DNA of 64,000 nucleotides. Origin: an uncultured Bacteroidales bacterium. GTDB taxonomy: Bacteria; Bacteroidota; Bacteroidia; Bacteroidales; Bacteroidaceae. The DNA is taken from positions 1-64,000 of the forward strand of contig CADAGO010000008.1 in the NCBI GenBank assembly GCA_902787555.1, in the 5' to 3' direction. Of this stretch, positions 24,180-31,899 are shown piece after piece. The notes beneath the pieces were generated by a model that was given only the letters and a program-made list of their open reading frames with translations, did no database searches and was not told the origin of the DNA. A program made the position numbers and the translations under genes. Numbering within the stretch: the stretch's first letter is position 1; each line of letters begins with the position of its first letter.

Positions 24180-25967
24180 TTATTCCTTTGTCATTTCTGC
24201 TTTCAATGCTGCAAGTGCATCAATGTCACCGAGAGTAGTGCTTGCTGCCTTGTTCTGGATAGCAGGAGTTTCGTCCTTCTTTGGCTTTGATGATTTCTTA
24301 GCTGCTGCCTCTTTCTTGGCTGCCTTTGCCTCTGCACGCTGTACATCTTCGAAGATGCGGCTGTGTGAAAGGATGATGCGCTTAGCGTCTTTGTTGAACT
24401 CGATGACCTTGAATTCGAGGGTCTCACCTAGTTGTGCTTGGCTGCCGTCTTCCTTCACGAGGTGTTTTGGAGTTGCGAATCCTTCTACACCATGCTCAAG
24501 GCTAATTACTGCGCCCTTGTCGAGGATTTCGATAATCTTACCTTCGTGAACAGAATCAGGTGCGAAAATGGTCTCGAAGTTGTCCCAAGGATTGTCCTCG
24601 ATTTGCTTGTGTCCAAGACTCAGACGACGGTTCTCCTTGTCGATGTCGAGTACCTGTACCTCGATTTCAGCACCAATCTGAGTGAACTCTGATGGGTGTT
24701 TGATCTTCTTGGTCCAAGAGAGGTCTGAGATGTGGATAAGTCCGTCAACGCCTTCTTCGATTTCTACGAATACACCGAAGTTAGTGAAGTTGCGAACCTT
24801 AGCTGTATGGTTAGAACCAACAGGATACTTCTCTTCGATCTTCTCCCATGGGTCTGCCTTGAGCTGCTTGATACCGAGTGACATCTTGCGCTCGTCGCGG
24901 TCGAGGGTAAGGATAACTGCTTCTACTTCGTCGCCTACCTTCATGAAATCTTGTGCACTGTGAAGGTGTGCGCTCCAGCTCATTTCTGATACGTGGATAA
25001 GTCCTTCTACACCTGGTGCAATTTCGATAAATGCACCATAGTCAGCCATAACCACAACTTTACCCTTTACCTTATCGCCTACCTTGAGGTCTGGGTCGAG
25101 TGCATCCCATGGATGTGGAGTAAGCTGCTTCAGACCGAGTGCGATGCGCTTCTTTTCTTCATCGAAGTCAAGAATTACTACATTGATCTTCTGGTCGAGT
25201 TCTACGACTTCCTTTGGATCGCTTACGCGGCCCCATGAAAGGTCTGTGATGTGAATGAGACCGTCAACACCACCGAGGTCGATGAATACTCCGTAAGATG
25301 TGATGTTCTTAACGACACCTTCGAGAATCTGACCCTTTTCGAGCTTGCTGATAATCTCTTTCTTCTGTGCTTCGATTTCTGCTTCAATAAGAGCTTTGTG
25401 TGATACGACAACGTTTTTGAAGTCTTGATTAATCTTGACAATCTTGAATTCCATTGTCTTACCAACGAATGTATCATAGTCGTGGATAGGCTTCACGTCG
25501 ATCTGGCTTCCGGGGAGGAATGCTTCGGTTCCGAGAATGTCGACAATCATACCACCCTTGGTGCGGCACTTGATGAATCCCTTTACGATTTCTCCGCTGT
25601 CATATACAGCGTTTACGCGATCCCAAGAGCGAGCCTGACGTGCTCTCTTGTGAGAAAGAATCAGCTGACCTTTCTTGTCTTCTTGGTTTTCGATGTAAAC
25701 TTCTACCTTGTCGCCGACAGCGAGTTCTGGGTTGTAACGGAACTCATTGCGAGGAATGATACCGTCTGATTTGTAGCCGATGTTTACGACCACTTCACGG
25801 TCGTTCAGGGCTGTTACTGTACCGTCAACTACTTCATTGTCGTTGACGTTGTTCAAAGTGCCTTCGTAAGCCTTTGTTTCTTCAGCAATGTTTGCTGGGT
25901 TCTTTCCGTGTTCGAACGCTTCCCAATCGAAGTCTTCCAACGGTTTGATGTTCTTAGTTTCTGTCAT
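24180..25967 (-). CDS. rpsA: 30S ribosomal protein S1
   Basis: The 595-residue protein consists of repeated S1 RNA-binding barrels from about residue 45 to 540, each with the pattern G.V....YG.F...G.VDGLIH.S..SW (for example VKNITSYGVFIDLGGVDGLIHITDLSW). It binds mRNA on the small subunit. Bacteroidota mRNAs mostly lack Shine-Dalgarno sites, so S1 matters for initiation. The C-terminus is a Lys/Ala-rich tail (AEAKAAKKEAAAKKSSKPKK) followed by a short acidic end. It has its own promoter with -7 box TAATTTTG (26055-26062, minus) and a leader of about 80 bases with a hairpin. Confidence 0.97.
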   Translation of the reverse strand: MTETKNIKPLEDFDWEAFEHGKNPANIAEETKAYEGTLNNVNDNEVVDGTVTALNDREVVVNIGYKSDGIIPRNEFRYNPELAVGDKVEVYIENQEDKKGQLILSHKRARQARSWDRVNAVYDSGEIVKGFIKCRTKGGMIVDILGTEAFLPGSQIDVKPIHDYDTFVGKTMEFKIVKINQDFKNVVVSHKALIEAEIEAQKKEIISKLEKGQILEGVVKNITSYGVFIDLGGVDGLIHITDLSWGRVSDPKEVVELDQKINVVILDFDEEKKRIALGLKQLTPHPWDALDPDLKVGDKVKGKVVVMADYGAFIEIAPGVEGLIHVSEMSWSAHLHSAQDFMKVGDEVEAVILTLDRDERKMSLGIKQLKADPWEKIEEKYPVGSNHTAKVRNFTNFGVFVEIEEGVDGLIHISDLSWTKKIKHPSEFTQIGAEIEVQVLDIDKENRRLSLGHKQIEDNPWDNFETIFAPDSVHEGKIIEILDKGAVISLEHGVEGFATPKHLVKEDGSQAQLGETLEFKVIEFNKDAKRIILSHSRIFEDVQRAEAKAAKKEAAAKKSSKPKKDETPAIQNKAASTTLGDIDALAALKAEMTKE

Positions 25968-26016
25968 AAATTCAATTGTTTTTTTTGTTTTGACAAATTA
26001 GACATTATGTTGTTTG

Positions 26017-26045
26017 TGCGCGCTCGTACATATACGCGACGCGCA
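26017..26045 (-). promoter_or_regulatory. Leader hairpin of the rpsA mRNA
   Basis: On the minus strand TGCGCG-TCG pairs with CGA-CGCGCA (one bulged base) around a 10-base loop. It lies near the 5' end of the leader, about 50 bases from the start codon. S1 synthesis is autoregulated through the mRNA leader in E. coli, so a similar role is possible here but not shown. Confidence 0.5.
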
Positions 26046-26190
26046 AATCGGCTGCAAAATTACAAAAAAAGGATGAGATAAGGCATCGTTTATCTTGCGA
26101 ATCATAGAAAAATAGCTAAAAATTGAAGCAAAATGCCACGTTTTTCATTTTTCGAGACTATTATTTCTTCCTTATATGTGGTTGCGTCTG

Positions 26191-27144
26191 TTAACGTTCG
26201 TTCACCACGTTTTGCGGTTTATCATCGAGAAACGCTTTAATGTTGTCGATGCAGATGTCGATGAGGCGTTGCCGCGCTTCCTTTGTGGCCCATGCGATGT
26301 GTGGGGTGAGAAAGGCGTTTTTAGCCGTGAGTAGGGGATTGTCCTTTTGGGCAGGTTCTACGGATACAACATCGGCTCCGAAGGCTGCGATTGTGCCCTG
26401 ATTGAGTGCATTGGCTACATCTGTTTCGTTTACTACTGGCCCACGGCTAGTGTTTATGAGAATGGCTGAGGGCTTCATCGTATCGAGTCGTTTCTTATTG
26501 ATAAGTCCTTTGGTTTCGTTGGTAAGTGGACAGTGTAGACTTACGATATCGCTCTTTTTGAGCACTTCGTCTATCGTTGCTTTCTCCATGCCTTCAGGCA
26601 GTTGTTCTTTAGACGTGTAGGCGATGACTTTCATGCCGAATGCTTGTGCTATTCGTGCTGTGGCCATGCCCGTATTTCCCAAGCTGATGATGCCCATCGT
26701 TTTGCTTGCCAGTTCGCTGTGAGTGAAGTCGTAGTAGCAGAAGTCTTTGCTGTGTGTCCAACGCCCCTGTGCGTTTTCTGTTGCATAGTGTGCCACATGG
26801 TTGGTAATGTTCAGAATGTGTGCCCACACCATCTGTGCCACGCTGTTAGTGCTGTAGGCAGGGATGTTGGTGACGGTGATACTTTGTCGAGTTGCCACTT
26901 TGAGATCCACCACATTATATCCTGTTGCCAGGACCCCGATGTAGGTAAGGTGGGGTAGCTGGTTCAGAATTTCAGCATTGAGTACGACCTTGTTGGTCAG
27001 TACGATTTCCGCGCCTTTGCATCGGCTTACTACTTCGTCAGGCGTTGTGCGGTCATACACTATGAGGTCGGCCATGTTGTCTAATGGATGCCACGACAGG
27101 TCACCTGGGTTTACGGTATATGCGTCAAGAATTACTATTTTCAT
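26191..27144 (-). CDS. D-2-hydroxyacid dehydrogenase (glycerate dehydrogenase type)
   Basis: NAD-dependent oxidoreductase of 317 residues. The Rossmann motif is GIISLGNTGMATARIAQAF (about 150-168). The catalytic Arg is in LINTSRGPVVNE, the Glu in VVSVEPAQ and the His in LTPHIAWAT, so all three catalytic residues are present, unlike serA in this window. Its similarity to glycerate/hydroxypyruvate reductases suggests that activity, but lactate or other 2-keto acids are possible. Its start overlaps the end of the Crp-like regulator gene by 20 bases, so the two are translationally linked. Confidence 0.9.
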   Translation of the reverse strand: MKIVILDAYTVNPGDLSWHPLDNMADLIVYDRTTPDEVVSRCKGAEIVLTNKVVLNAEILNQLPHLTYIGVLATGYNVVDLKVATRQSITVTNIPAYSTNSVAQMVWAHILNITNHVAHYATENAQGRWTHSKDFCYYDFTHSELASKTMGIISLGNTGMATARIAQAFGMKVIAYTSKEQLPEGMEKATIDEVLKKSDIVSLHCPLTNETKGLINKKRLDTMKPSAILINTSRGPVVNETDVANALNQGTIAAFGADVVSVEPAQKDNPLLTAKNAFLTPHIAWATKEARQRLIDICIDNIKAFLDDKPQNVVNER

Positions 27145-27736
27145 GATTGTTTAGTTTGTTTCTTACTCTGCTCAGCGTTTCGGGTGCCATCCTCAGATAC
27201 CACGCTACGTGTTTCAGGGGTGTACGCCTGATAATTTCGCTGTCGGCCTCCATGAGAGCCAGATATCGTTCCATAGGCGGTAGGTCGAGGGTGTGCTGAC
27301 GTGTTGTCATTCGTATGATGCAACGCTCCAGCAGACGTGTAAGGAGTTCATTGATTTCGGGCAGTTTGCTTGCCAGGAGTTTCAGCTCCTGATAGTCTAT
27401 TGTATATATGACTGTCGGCTCGAGTGTTAGGATGTATAAGGATGAGGGCGTTTGACTGATAAGGCTTTCCATGTTGAATAACATGTCGTCTTCGTGGCAC
27501 ACGTCATACACTATCTCTACATCATCCTTCTGTATGTATTGCATAATCAATCCTTTTGCCACAAATGCGATGGCGGTAGTTGTATCGCCAGGCTTCTGTA
27601 TGAATGTGCGGTGCCGGTATTTCTGTGGACTGAGCAAGGCTGTCAGATTGCTCAGAGCGTCGAAGCTGAGTCGCATGTCCACAAGGCGGGCAATTTCGCG
27701 AGCCGCGTCTTTCGAGTTGTCAACTACTAATCTCAC
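27125..27736 (-). CDS. Crp/Fnr-type transcription regulator
   Basis: The 203-residue protein has a cyclic-nucleotide-binding-type beta barrel (about 30-120; FIQKPGDTTTAIAFVAKGLIMQYI, CHEDDMLFNMESLI) followed by the long dimer helix and a small C-terminal DNA-binding region (PPMERYLALMEADSEIIRRTPLKHVAWYLRMAPETLSRVRNKL). There is no FeS-type Cys cluster and no full cAMP-contact set, so the ligand is unknown. It is fused by overlap to the hydroxyacid dehydrogenase gene, a possible target. Confidence 0.85.
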   Translation of the reverse strand: MRLVVDNSKDAAREIARLVDMRLSFDALSNLTALLSPQKYRHRTFIQKPGDTTTAIAFVAKGLIMQYIQKDDVEIVYDVCHEDDMLFNMESLISQTPSSLYILTLEPTVIYTIDYQELKLLASKLPEINELLTRLLERCIIRMTTRQHTLDLPPMERYLALMEADSEIIRRTPLKHVAWYLRMAPETLSRVRNKLNNHENSNS

Positions 27737-27772
27737 GTCTTTGTGTTTTTATGGTTGTTAATTTGTTGAGTG

Positions 27773-28447
27773 TCAATAAATGCGCTCACCGAATATCAGG
27801 CTGCCTACACGAATCATGGTGCTGCCTGCCTCGATGGCAATCTTGTAGTCTTCGCTCATGCCCATCGACAATTCCGAAAACGTGGCAATGGTGCTGAAGT
27901 GACGAGCCTTCAATTCGTCGAACAGTTGGTGCACTTCATTGAATTCGCTCCGTATTTGTTGCTCGTCATCGGTGTTGGTGGCCATGCACATCAGACCACA
28001 AATTCTTGCGTGGCTGAATTGCCTCCATTCGCCTTCGTCAAGCATCAGCCGAAGTTCGTCGGGTAAGAATCCGTATTTTGTTTCCTCCTTGGCAACATGC
28101 ACTTGAAGCAGGCAGTCGATGGTGCGTCCTGCCTTCTCTGCCTGACGGTCAATTTCCCTAAGCAGTTTCAGCGTGTCAACGGCATGTATGAGCGATATAT
28201 AGGGAGCGATGTACTTCACTTTGTTAGTTTGCAGGTGGCCGATGAAATGCCATTCGATGTCGGATGGAAGAACCTTCTGTTTCTCCTCTAGTTCCTGCAC
28301 ATGACTTTCGCCGAAGATACGCTGCCCTGCATCGTATACCTCGCGCAGCATATCCACGGGATGATACTTCGAAACCGCTACCAACTTCACGCCTTTTTCG
28401 TCGATTTCAGAGCGAAGCCTGTTGAGGTTTTGTACTAACTTAGTCAT
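27773..28447 (-). CDS. yggS: Pyridoxal phosphate homeostasis protein (YggS/PROSC)
   Basis: A 224-residue single-domain PLP-binding TIM barrel like the N-terminal domain of alanine racemase. VKLVAVSKYHPVDML contains the PLP lysine, followed by FGESHVQELEEK, WHFIGHLQTNKVKYI, HICGLMCMAT-type strand (ARICGLMCMATN) and SELSMGMSEDYKIAIEAGSTMIRVGSLIFG. It controls free PLP and amino/keto-acid balance. It shares one base (TAATG) with the DUF4494 stop codon, so the two are co-translated. Confidence 0.95.
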   Translation of the reverse strand: MTKLVQNLNRLRSEIDEKGVKLVAVSKYHPVDMLREVYDAGQRIFGESHVQELEEKQKVLPSDIEWHFIGHLQTNKVKYIAPYISLIHAVDTLKLLREIDRQAEKAGRTIDCLLQVHVAKEETKYGFLPDELRLMLDEGEWRQFSHARICGLMCMATNTDDEQQIRSEFNEVHQLFDELKARHFSTIATFSELSMGMSEDYKIAIEAGSTMIRVGSLIFGERIY

Positions 28448-28896
28448 TAGTCTTCCTTCACTTCAAATGGGAATACATCGAGCAGCGACGTTTCCTGAAT
28501 TGAGGCAATCTCGTAGTCTGCCAAAGTGCCTTTCATGCCCTCCTCGAAACGCTCCAATGCCCCACGGAAGTTGGCTGCCTGTACCAACATGTAACTGGCT
28601 GTACGCTTTTCTGTCTGCGTCTTCTCGTCCAAGGTAATGAAGTTACATTTCACCTTGTACCATTTGTCGGCATCGTCTGACTCGTTTACGAACAGTTCGT
28701 TGATTTTGGCAGGCGTGATATTCTTGATTTCTAGCGCACCGTTGCAGAATGGAGCCACTTCTTTGGTGATTCGTGCCTCGGCATCAGTGAAGTTGAGTGC
28801 ATCCACCAGATACGACTCATTAAACTTCTTGCTCATGCCGCCTTCAACTGCTTTCTCTGCGCTTACTTTACATTCAAACCAATTTGTTCCTAACAT
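28447..28896 (-). CDS. DUF4494 family protein
   Basis: The 149-residue protein opens with NWFECKVSAEKAVEGGMSKKFNESYLVDALNFTDAEARI, the conserved front of DUF4494, a Bacteroidota family of unknown function. It has no signal or membrane segment. Mixed alpha/beta sequence with a hydrophobic VQAANFRGALERF helix near the end. It leads the pair with yggS, and its promoter is at 28928-28957. Confidence 0.85.
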   Translation of the reverse strand: MLGTNWFECKVSAEKAVEGGMSKKFNESYLVDALNFTDAEARITKEVAPFCNGALEIKNITPAKINELFVNESDDADKWYKVKCNFITLDEKTQTEKRTASYMLVQAANFRGALERFEEGMKGTLADYEIASIQETSLLDVFPFEVKED

Positions 28897-28927
28897 ATCT
28901 TTTTTCCTTATTATTTAGAATCGAGCG

Positions 28928-28957
28928 CAAAGGTACAAAAAAAAACATATTCCACAA
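28928..28957 (-). promoter_or_regulatory. Promoter of DUF4494-yggS
   Basis: Minus-strand -7 box TACCTTTG (28928-28935) with ATTG (28954-28957) 18 bases upstream as an imperfect -33 box. Confidence 0.6.
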
Positions 28958-29049
28958 TTCATAAAGCGCAATTATTTGCAAAAAGGAGATAAAAAAGAGT
29001 AAACAATATAAAAAGAGGTGCGAATCGAAATCATGTCTCAGTAGGTCTT

Positions 29050-29115
29050 TTGTTGCAGTGCAGTCTATCACTTGCTCGAGTGCACTCTGACAATTGTTCG
29101 ACTACACTCTTGCAA
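29050..29115. repeat. Three tandem 22-bp repeats, GTGCA family
   Basis: Units at 29050-29071, 29072-29093 and 29094-29115, each exactly 22 bases and beginning TTG(T/C)T. The middle unit contains the perfect palindrome GAGTGCACTC. On the minus strand the units align with those at 1293-1446 (shared RGTGCA core and AACAA/AAY spacing). Confidence 0.8.
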
Positions 29116-29272
29116 TATTTCCGTCCCTTCTTTTGCAAGAGTATCAATACAAGCAACCTTGACATACGTATAATGCTCATAAATAAAGGCAATGATATAA
29201 CAGTTGGCATAAATGCATATCTTAGCCGATATGAAAAATAGCAATCCGAGAGACACATTAACGACACTATAG

Positions 29273-29360
29273 AAATTACCCTTAAGAGAAAAAATTGTTC
29301 CCATTAAGGGTAGCAAAAGTTCCTATTAAGGGTAACAAATATTCCCATTAGAGGGAACAA
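29273..29360. repeat. Four tandem 22-bp repeats, TTCCCATTAAGGG family
   Basis: Three good units (29295-29316, 29317-29338, 29339-29360) share TTCC(C/T)ATTA(A/G)(A/G)GGG(T/A)A.CAA; a fourth, degenerate unit lies at 29273-29294. The centre is a partial dyad (GTTCCC...GGGAAC). The period is the same 22 bases as in the unrelated array 160 bases away. Confidence 0.8.
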
Positions 29361-29495
29361 AAATATGGAAAGTGTAGCCATTCGGCCCGTTCTGCCAGTT
29401 CGACAAGCTCATGACAAGACAGATGAAGATGATATTTTTGTGCCAACTTTTATATCATTGCCTCAATAAAGCAACTGCAGATTATTTGATGTTTT

Positions 29496-29990
29496 CTATG
29501 CGTCAGCAAAGACTCGACCATCGTCGAGGGTGATTTGGAGCTTGGTATACTCGCTGTGGAAATCGTGCTGCAAACGATCTAGATAGCGGGCGCTTTCCCA
29601 TTTGCACATTGGCAGGTCGTGGAGCAGGTAATTACCGCAGGTTTGTGGCTCTGTGGCTGGCACATTGTCCTGCGTGAGTATCCACTGTAGGCATGCTATA
29701 GTTAGGCGGCGCATGTCACCCACAGTGTATTGACCTGTCATGATGATATACATGCCTGTGAGGCACCCCATAGGACCTACGTATACTACATCGTTCTTAA
29801 CCTCGCTGTTACGGAACCACGTGGCCATAAGGTGCTCCAGGCTATGCATAGCAGCTGGGGCTACGGCTGGTTCCTTATTGGGCTCTGTGATGCGCAAGTC
29901 GAATGTGGTAAAACCCTTGTCCTCGCGCGATACGTATATACCTGGCTTTAGGTGAGTGTGGTCGATGGTGAAACTCTGTATGACTTCCAT
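29496..29990 (-). CDS. luxS: S-ribosylhomocysteine lyase LuxS
   Basis: LuxS cleaves S-ribosylhomocysteine to homocysteine and the AI-2 precursor DPD. The 164-residue protein has the metal-binding HSLEHL motif (about residues 49-54), the catalytic Cys in GPMGCLTGMY, and the third metal ligand in CGNYLLHDLPM. SREDKGFTTFDLRITEPN near the N-terminus is also typical. It has its own promoter and is transcribed away from the MFS gene. Together with MetH (13322-16015) it places the activated-methyl cycle in this genome. Confidence 0.97.
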   Translation of the reverse strand: MEVIQSFTIDHTHLKPGIYVSREDKGFTTFDLRITEPNKEPAVAPAAMHSLEHLMATWFRNSEVKNDVVYVGPMGCLTGMYIIMTGQYTVGDMRRLTIACLQWILTQDNVPATEPQTCGNYLLHDLPMCKWESARYLDRLQHDFHSEYTKLQITLDDGRVFADA

Positions 29991-30012
29991 AACTATTCTT
30001 TTAAACTTTGTG

Positions 30013-30043
30013 CAAAGTTAGATATTATTGTAGAAACAGCAAA
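30013..30043 (-). promoter_or_regulatory. luxS promoter
   Basis: Minus-strand TTTG (30040-30043), 19 bases, TAACTTTG (30013-30020). The divergent MFS promoter starts 28 bases away. Confidence 0.85.
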
Positions 30044-30070
30044 ATGTTTAGCGGTTTTTTATTAAATTGT

Positions 30071-30101
30071 TTTGCAGATACAAATCTTTTCAGTACTTTT
30101 G
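30071..30101 (+). promoter_or_regulatory. Promoter of the MFS transporter gene
   Basis: TTTG (30071-30074), 19 bases, TACTTTTG (30094-30101). It decides the start at 30121, since upstream in-frame codons overlap it. Confidence 0.85.
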
Positions 30102-30120
30102 TAAGCGAAATAGTAGAAGA

Positions 30121-31470
30121 ATGATGACGACTGGCTGCACAAGATGGTTGCCCATAGGCATTGCTACTGTTCTCCACTTTCTGGTGGACGGTCTTTGTGT
30201 GTGCTGTCTGTATTTGATGGTGAAAGGAGTGGATGGCTCTGACTTACTAATGCTCTTTTTGACCTACAATGTGCTGGCTTTCATGACGCAGCCACTTACG
30301 GGTTTGTGGATTGACCGCCTTAGGAATAAACATGCGGCATTGCTGACAGCTATGGGGGTGCTTACTGCAGCTGTAGTTGTGTATATGTATGCTGTGATGT
30401 GGTGGGGACTTCCACTGTTCTCGGCAATGATTACTGCAGTCTTGCTGGGTATGGGAAATTCAGTGTTTCATGTATGGGGCGGTAAACTGACAGCCTCTTT
30501 GACCGCTAACGACATGAGAGGACTGGGTATCTTTGTTTCATCGGGTATCATGGGGTTGACTATAGGAATACTCTATGCCTCTTTGTGGCTTATGGCAGGA
30601 ATGCTGTTGCTATTCACGCTTTTAGGAGCTGTTGGCTCCCGTCTGCCTGCTACACTTTCCCCTCTTACCTCTTATCACTCATCTTTTTCCTCTCATTATA
30701 CACCTCATATCTCTCATCCCTCATCTCTTACAACTTATTTCTTTCTGTTTGCCATACTTCTGTTTGTCATGCTGAGGTCTTTCGTTGGTGAGGTGGTGTC
30801 AGTAGGGGTGGAGAAGCAATCGACTGTTTTACTGCTACTTGCTGCTACTGCAATGATAGGAAAGGCAAGTGGCGGATGGATAGCACGCTGGTGTGGTATT
30901 AGTAACGCTCTTGTGGCTTGCGTGGGCATCACAGCAGCATGTCTGATGTTCCGAGTGGCAGATAATGTGCCGTTGATACCAGTCGTAATAGGCGTGCTGG
31001 CCATCAATTTCACAATGCCCATTACGCTGTGTCTGGCCAATAGATTATTGCCCCTACACGAAGGTCTTTCATTTGGATTGCTGGCTGCGGTGTTGATACC
31101 CGGCTACCTGCTGGCAAAGAGCGTACAGTTGTCTCCTGATCACTATTTTATGCTGTCAGCATTGCTGCTTACTATTGCGGTGGAAGTAGGAATGCTGAAG
31201 TTGATGGGTGAACGGCAAAAGAAGGTGTTGATAGGAGCCGTTGCTGTCAATATACTGACCAACGTACCGCTGAACTATTTCCTACTGACGTTTGGAAACA
31301 GCATGAGCCGTTTCGTCGTGGGTGAACTGCTGGTACTGATGGTCGAAATGCTGTGGTACTTCTGCTTTGTGCATCAATGGCGAAAGGCTGCAGTTTACAG
31401 TTTAATATGCAATGTTACGAGTCTTCTCGTAGGCATACTGATACAGATTATTGTTAATTATTCACTCTAA
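30121..31470 (+). CDS. MFS-type transporter with a low-complexity central loop
   Basis: The 449-residue protein has about 12 hydrophobic segments. The first half includes MFS-like LTGLWIDRLRNKHAALLTAMGV between TM2 and TM3, and GMGNSVFHVWGGK. Residues about 178-206 (SPLTSYHSSFSSHYTPHISHPSSLTTY) are encoded by a C/T-rich repeat tract and form the cytoplasmic loop between the two six-helix halves. The second half (from FFLFAILLFVMLRSF) shows GKASGGWIARWCG. The substrate is unknown; relatives are annotated as fosmidomycin-resistance-like or general MFS. It probably shares a transcript with the coiled-coil gene 12 bases downstream. Confidence 0.82.
   Translation: MMTTGCTRWLPIGIATVLHFLVDGLCVCCLYLMVKGVDGSDLLMLFLTYNVLAFMTQPLTGLWIDRLRNKHAALLTAMGVLTAAVVVYMYAVMWWGLPLFSAMITAVLLGMGNSVFHVWGGKLTASLTANDMRGLGIFVSSGIMGLTIGILYASLWLMAGMLLLFTLLGAVGSRLPATLSPLTSYHSSFSSHYTPHISHPSSLTTYFFLFAILLFVMLRSFVGEVVSVGVEKQSTVLLLLAATAMIGKASGGWIARWCGISNALVACVGITAACLMFRVADNVPLIPVVIGVLAINFTMPITLCLANRLLPLHEGLSFGLLAAVLIPGYLLAKSVQLSPDHYFMLSALLLTIAVEVGMLKLMGERQKKVLIGAVAVNILTNVPLNYFLLTFGNSMSRFVVGELLVLMVEMLWYFCFVHQWRKAAVYSLICNVTSLLVGILIQIIVNYSL
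30652..30735. repeat. C/T-rich repeat tract in frame in the MFS gene
   Basis: The tract is built of CTCATC, CTTATC and CTCTCATC units, strongly pyrimidine-rich, and resembles the intergenic tract at 21822-21905. It is free of stops in the used frame. Confidence 0.65.
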
Positions 31471-31482
31471 CTCATTTTAATT

Positions 31483-31893
31483 ATGGTACCACATTCTCCA
31501 GACATTGCCCCTTCGCCCGGATGGTCTAGGGTAATTGAGCAAGAAAGAGATCGGGCATTTGCTGAAAAGGCTGCGAAGAAAGCGGAAAAGAAGGCCGAGA
31601 AAGCAATGAAGAAAGCAGAAAAGAAGGCCGAAAAAGCAAGAAAAAAGGTTGAAAAGAAGGCTGAAAAGGCTGCAAAGAAAGCTGAAAAGGCTGCAAAGAA
31701 GACATTCAAGGACTTGTCGACCTCTGCTGCAGGAACGGTAAAAACCATTGATGCGTCTTCTTCTGCTCCAACAACCGAAGCTTCCTATGCGGCGATGCCT
31801 GTAGGAGTCGTCCTAGCCGTCTGTGCTTCTCTTTTGATATGTATCGGATCGGCGTGGTTATACCGCCGTCATCAGTCCGGCACTACAAAATAG
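31483..31893 (+). CDS. Lys/Ala/Glu-rich coiled-coil protein with a C-terminal membrane anchor
   Basis: Of 136 residues, about 20-75 are a nearly perfect KKAEKKAEKA heptad-like repeat, forming a highly charged helix like that of histone H1-like or TolA-type stalks. Residues about 104-124 (MPVGVVLAVCASLLICIGSAWLYRRH) form a single membrane helix followed by a basic end, so the charged helix lies on one side of the membrane with a Ser/Thr/Ala linker between. No family recognised. It could bind DNA or acidic polymers or act as a spacer. It ends six bases from the end of the convergent folA gene with no terminator between them. Confidence 0.6.
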   Translation: MVPHSPDIAPSPGWSRVIEQERDRAFAEKAAKKAEKKAEKAMKKAEKKAEKARKKVEKKAEKAAKKAEKAAKKTFKDLSTSAAGTVKTIDASSSAPTTEASYAAMPVGVVLAVCASLLICIGSAWLYRRHQSGTTK

Positions 31894-31899
31894 AAAGTA

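Larger units (their letters stand above)
28897..29495. other. Gene-poor 600-bp region with two 22-bp repeat arrays
   Basis: It holds the DUF4494 promoter, two 22-bp arrays (29050-29115 and 29273-29360) and, between them, an AT-rich stretch. A minus-strand frame of 82 codons (29068-29316) spans from one array to the other and would encode a hydrophobic peptide, but I see no homology and no clear promoter, so I do not call it a gene. From 29390 to 29420 there is a short G+C-richer piece that looks like decayed coding sequence. Confidence 0.6.

Noticed and set aside
29050..29360. A CRISPR array or attachment site next to luxS
   Set aside because: Units are contiguous tandem repeats without spacers, there are no cas genes, and no integrase or tRNA end is near.
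29390..29440. A decayed coding remnant (frame suggestive of ELVELAERAEW)
   Set aside because: Only about a dozen codons are suggestive and no neighbour continues them; too little to call a pseudogene.
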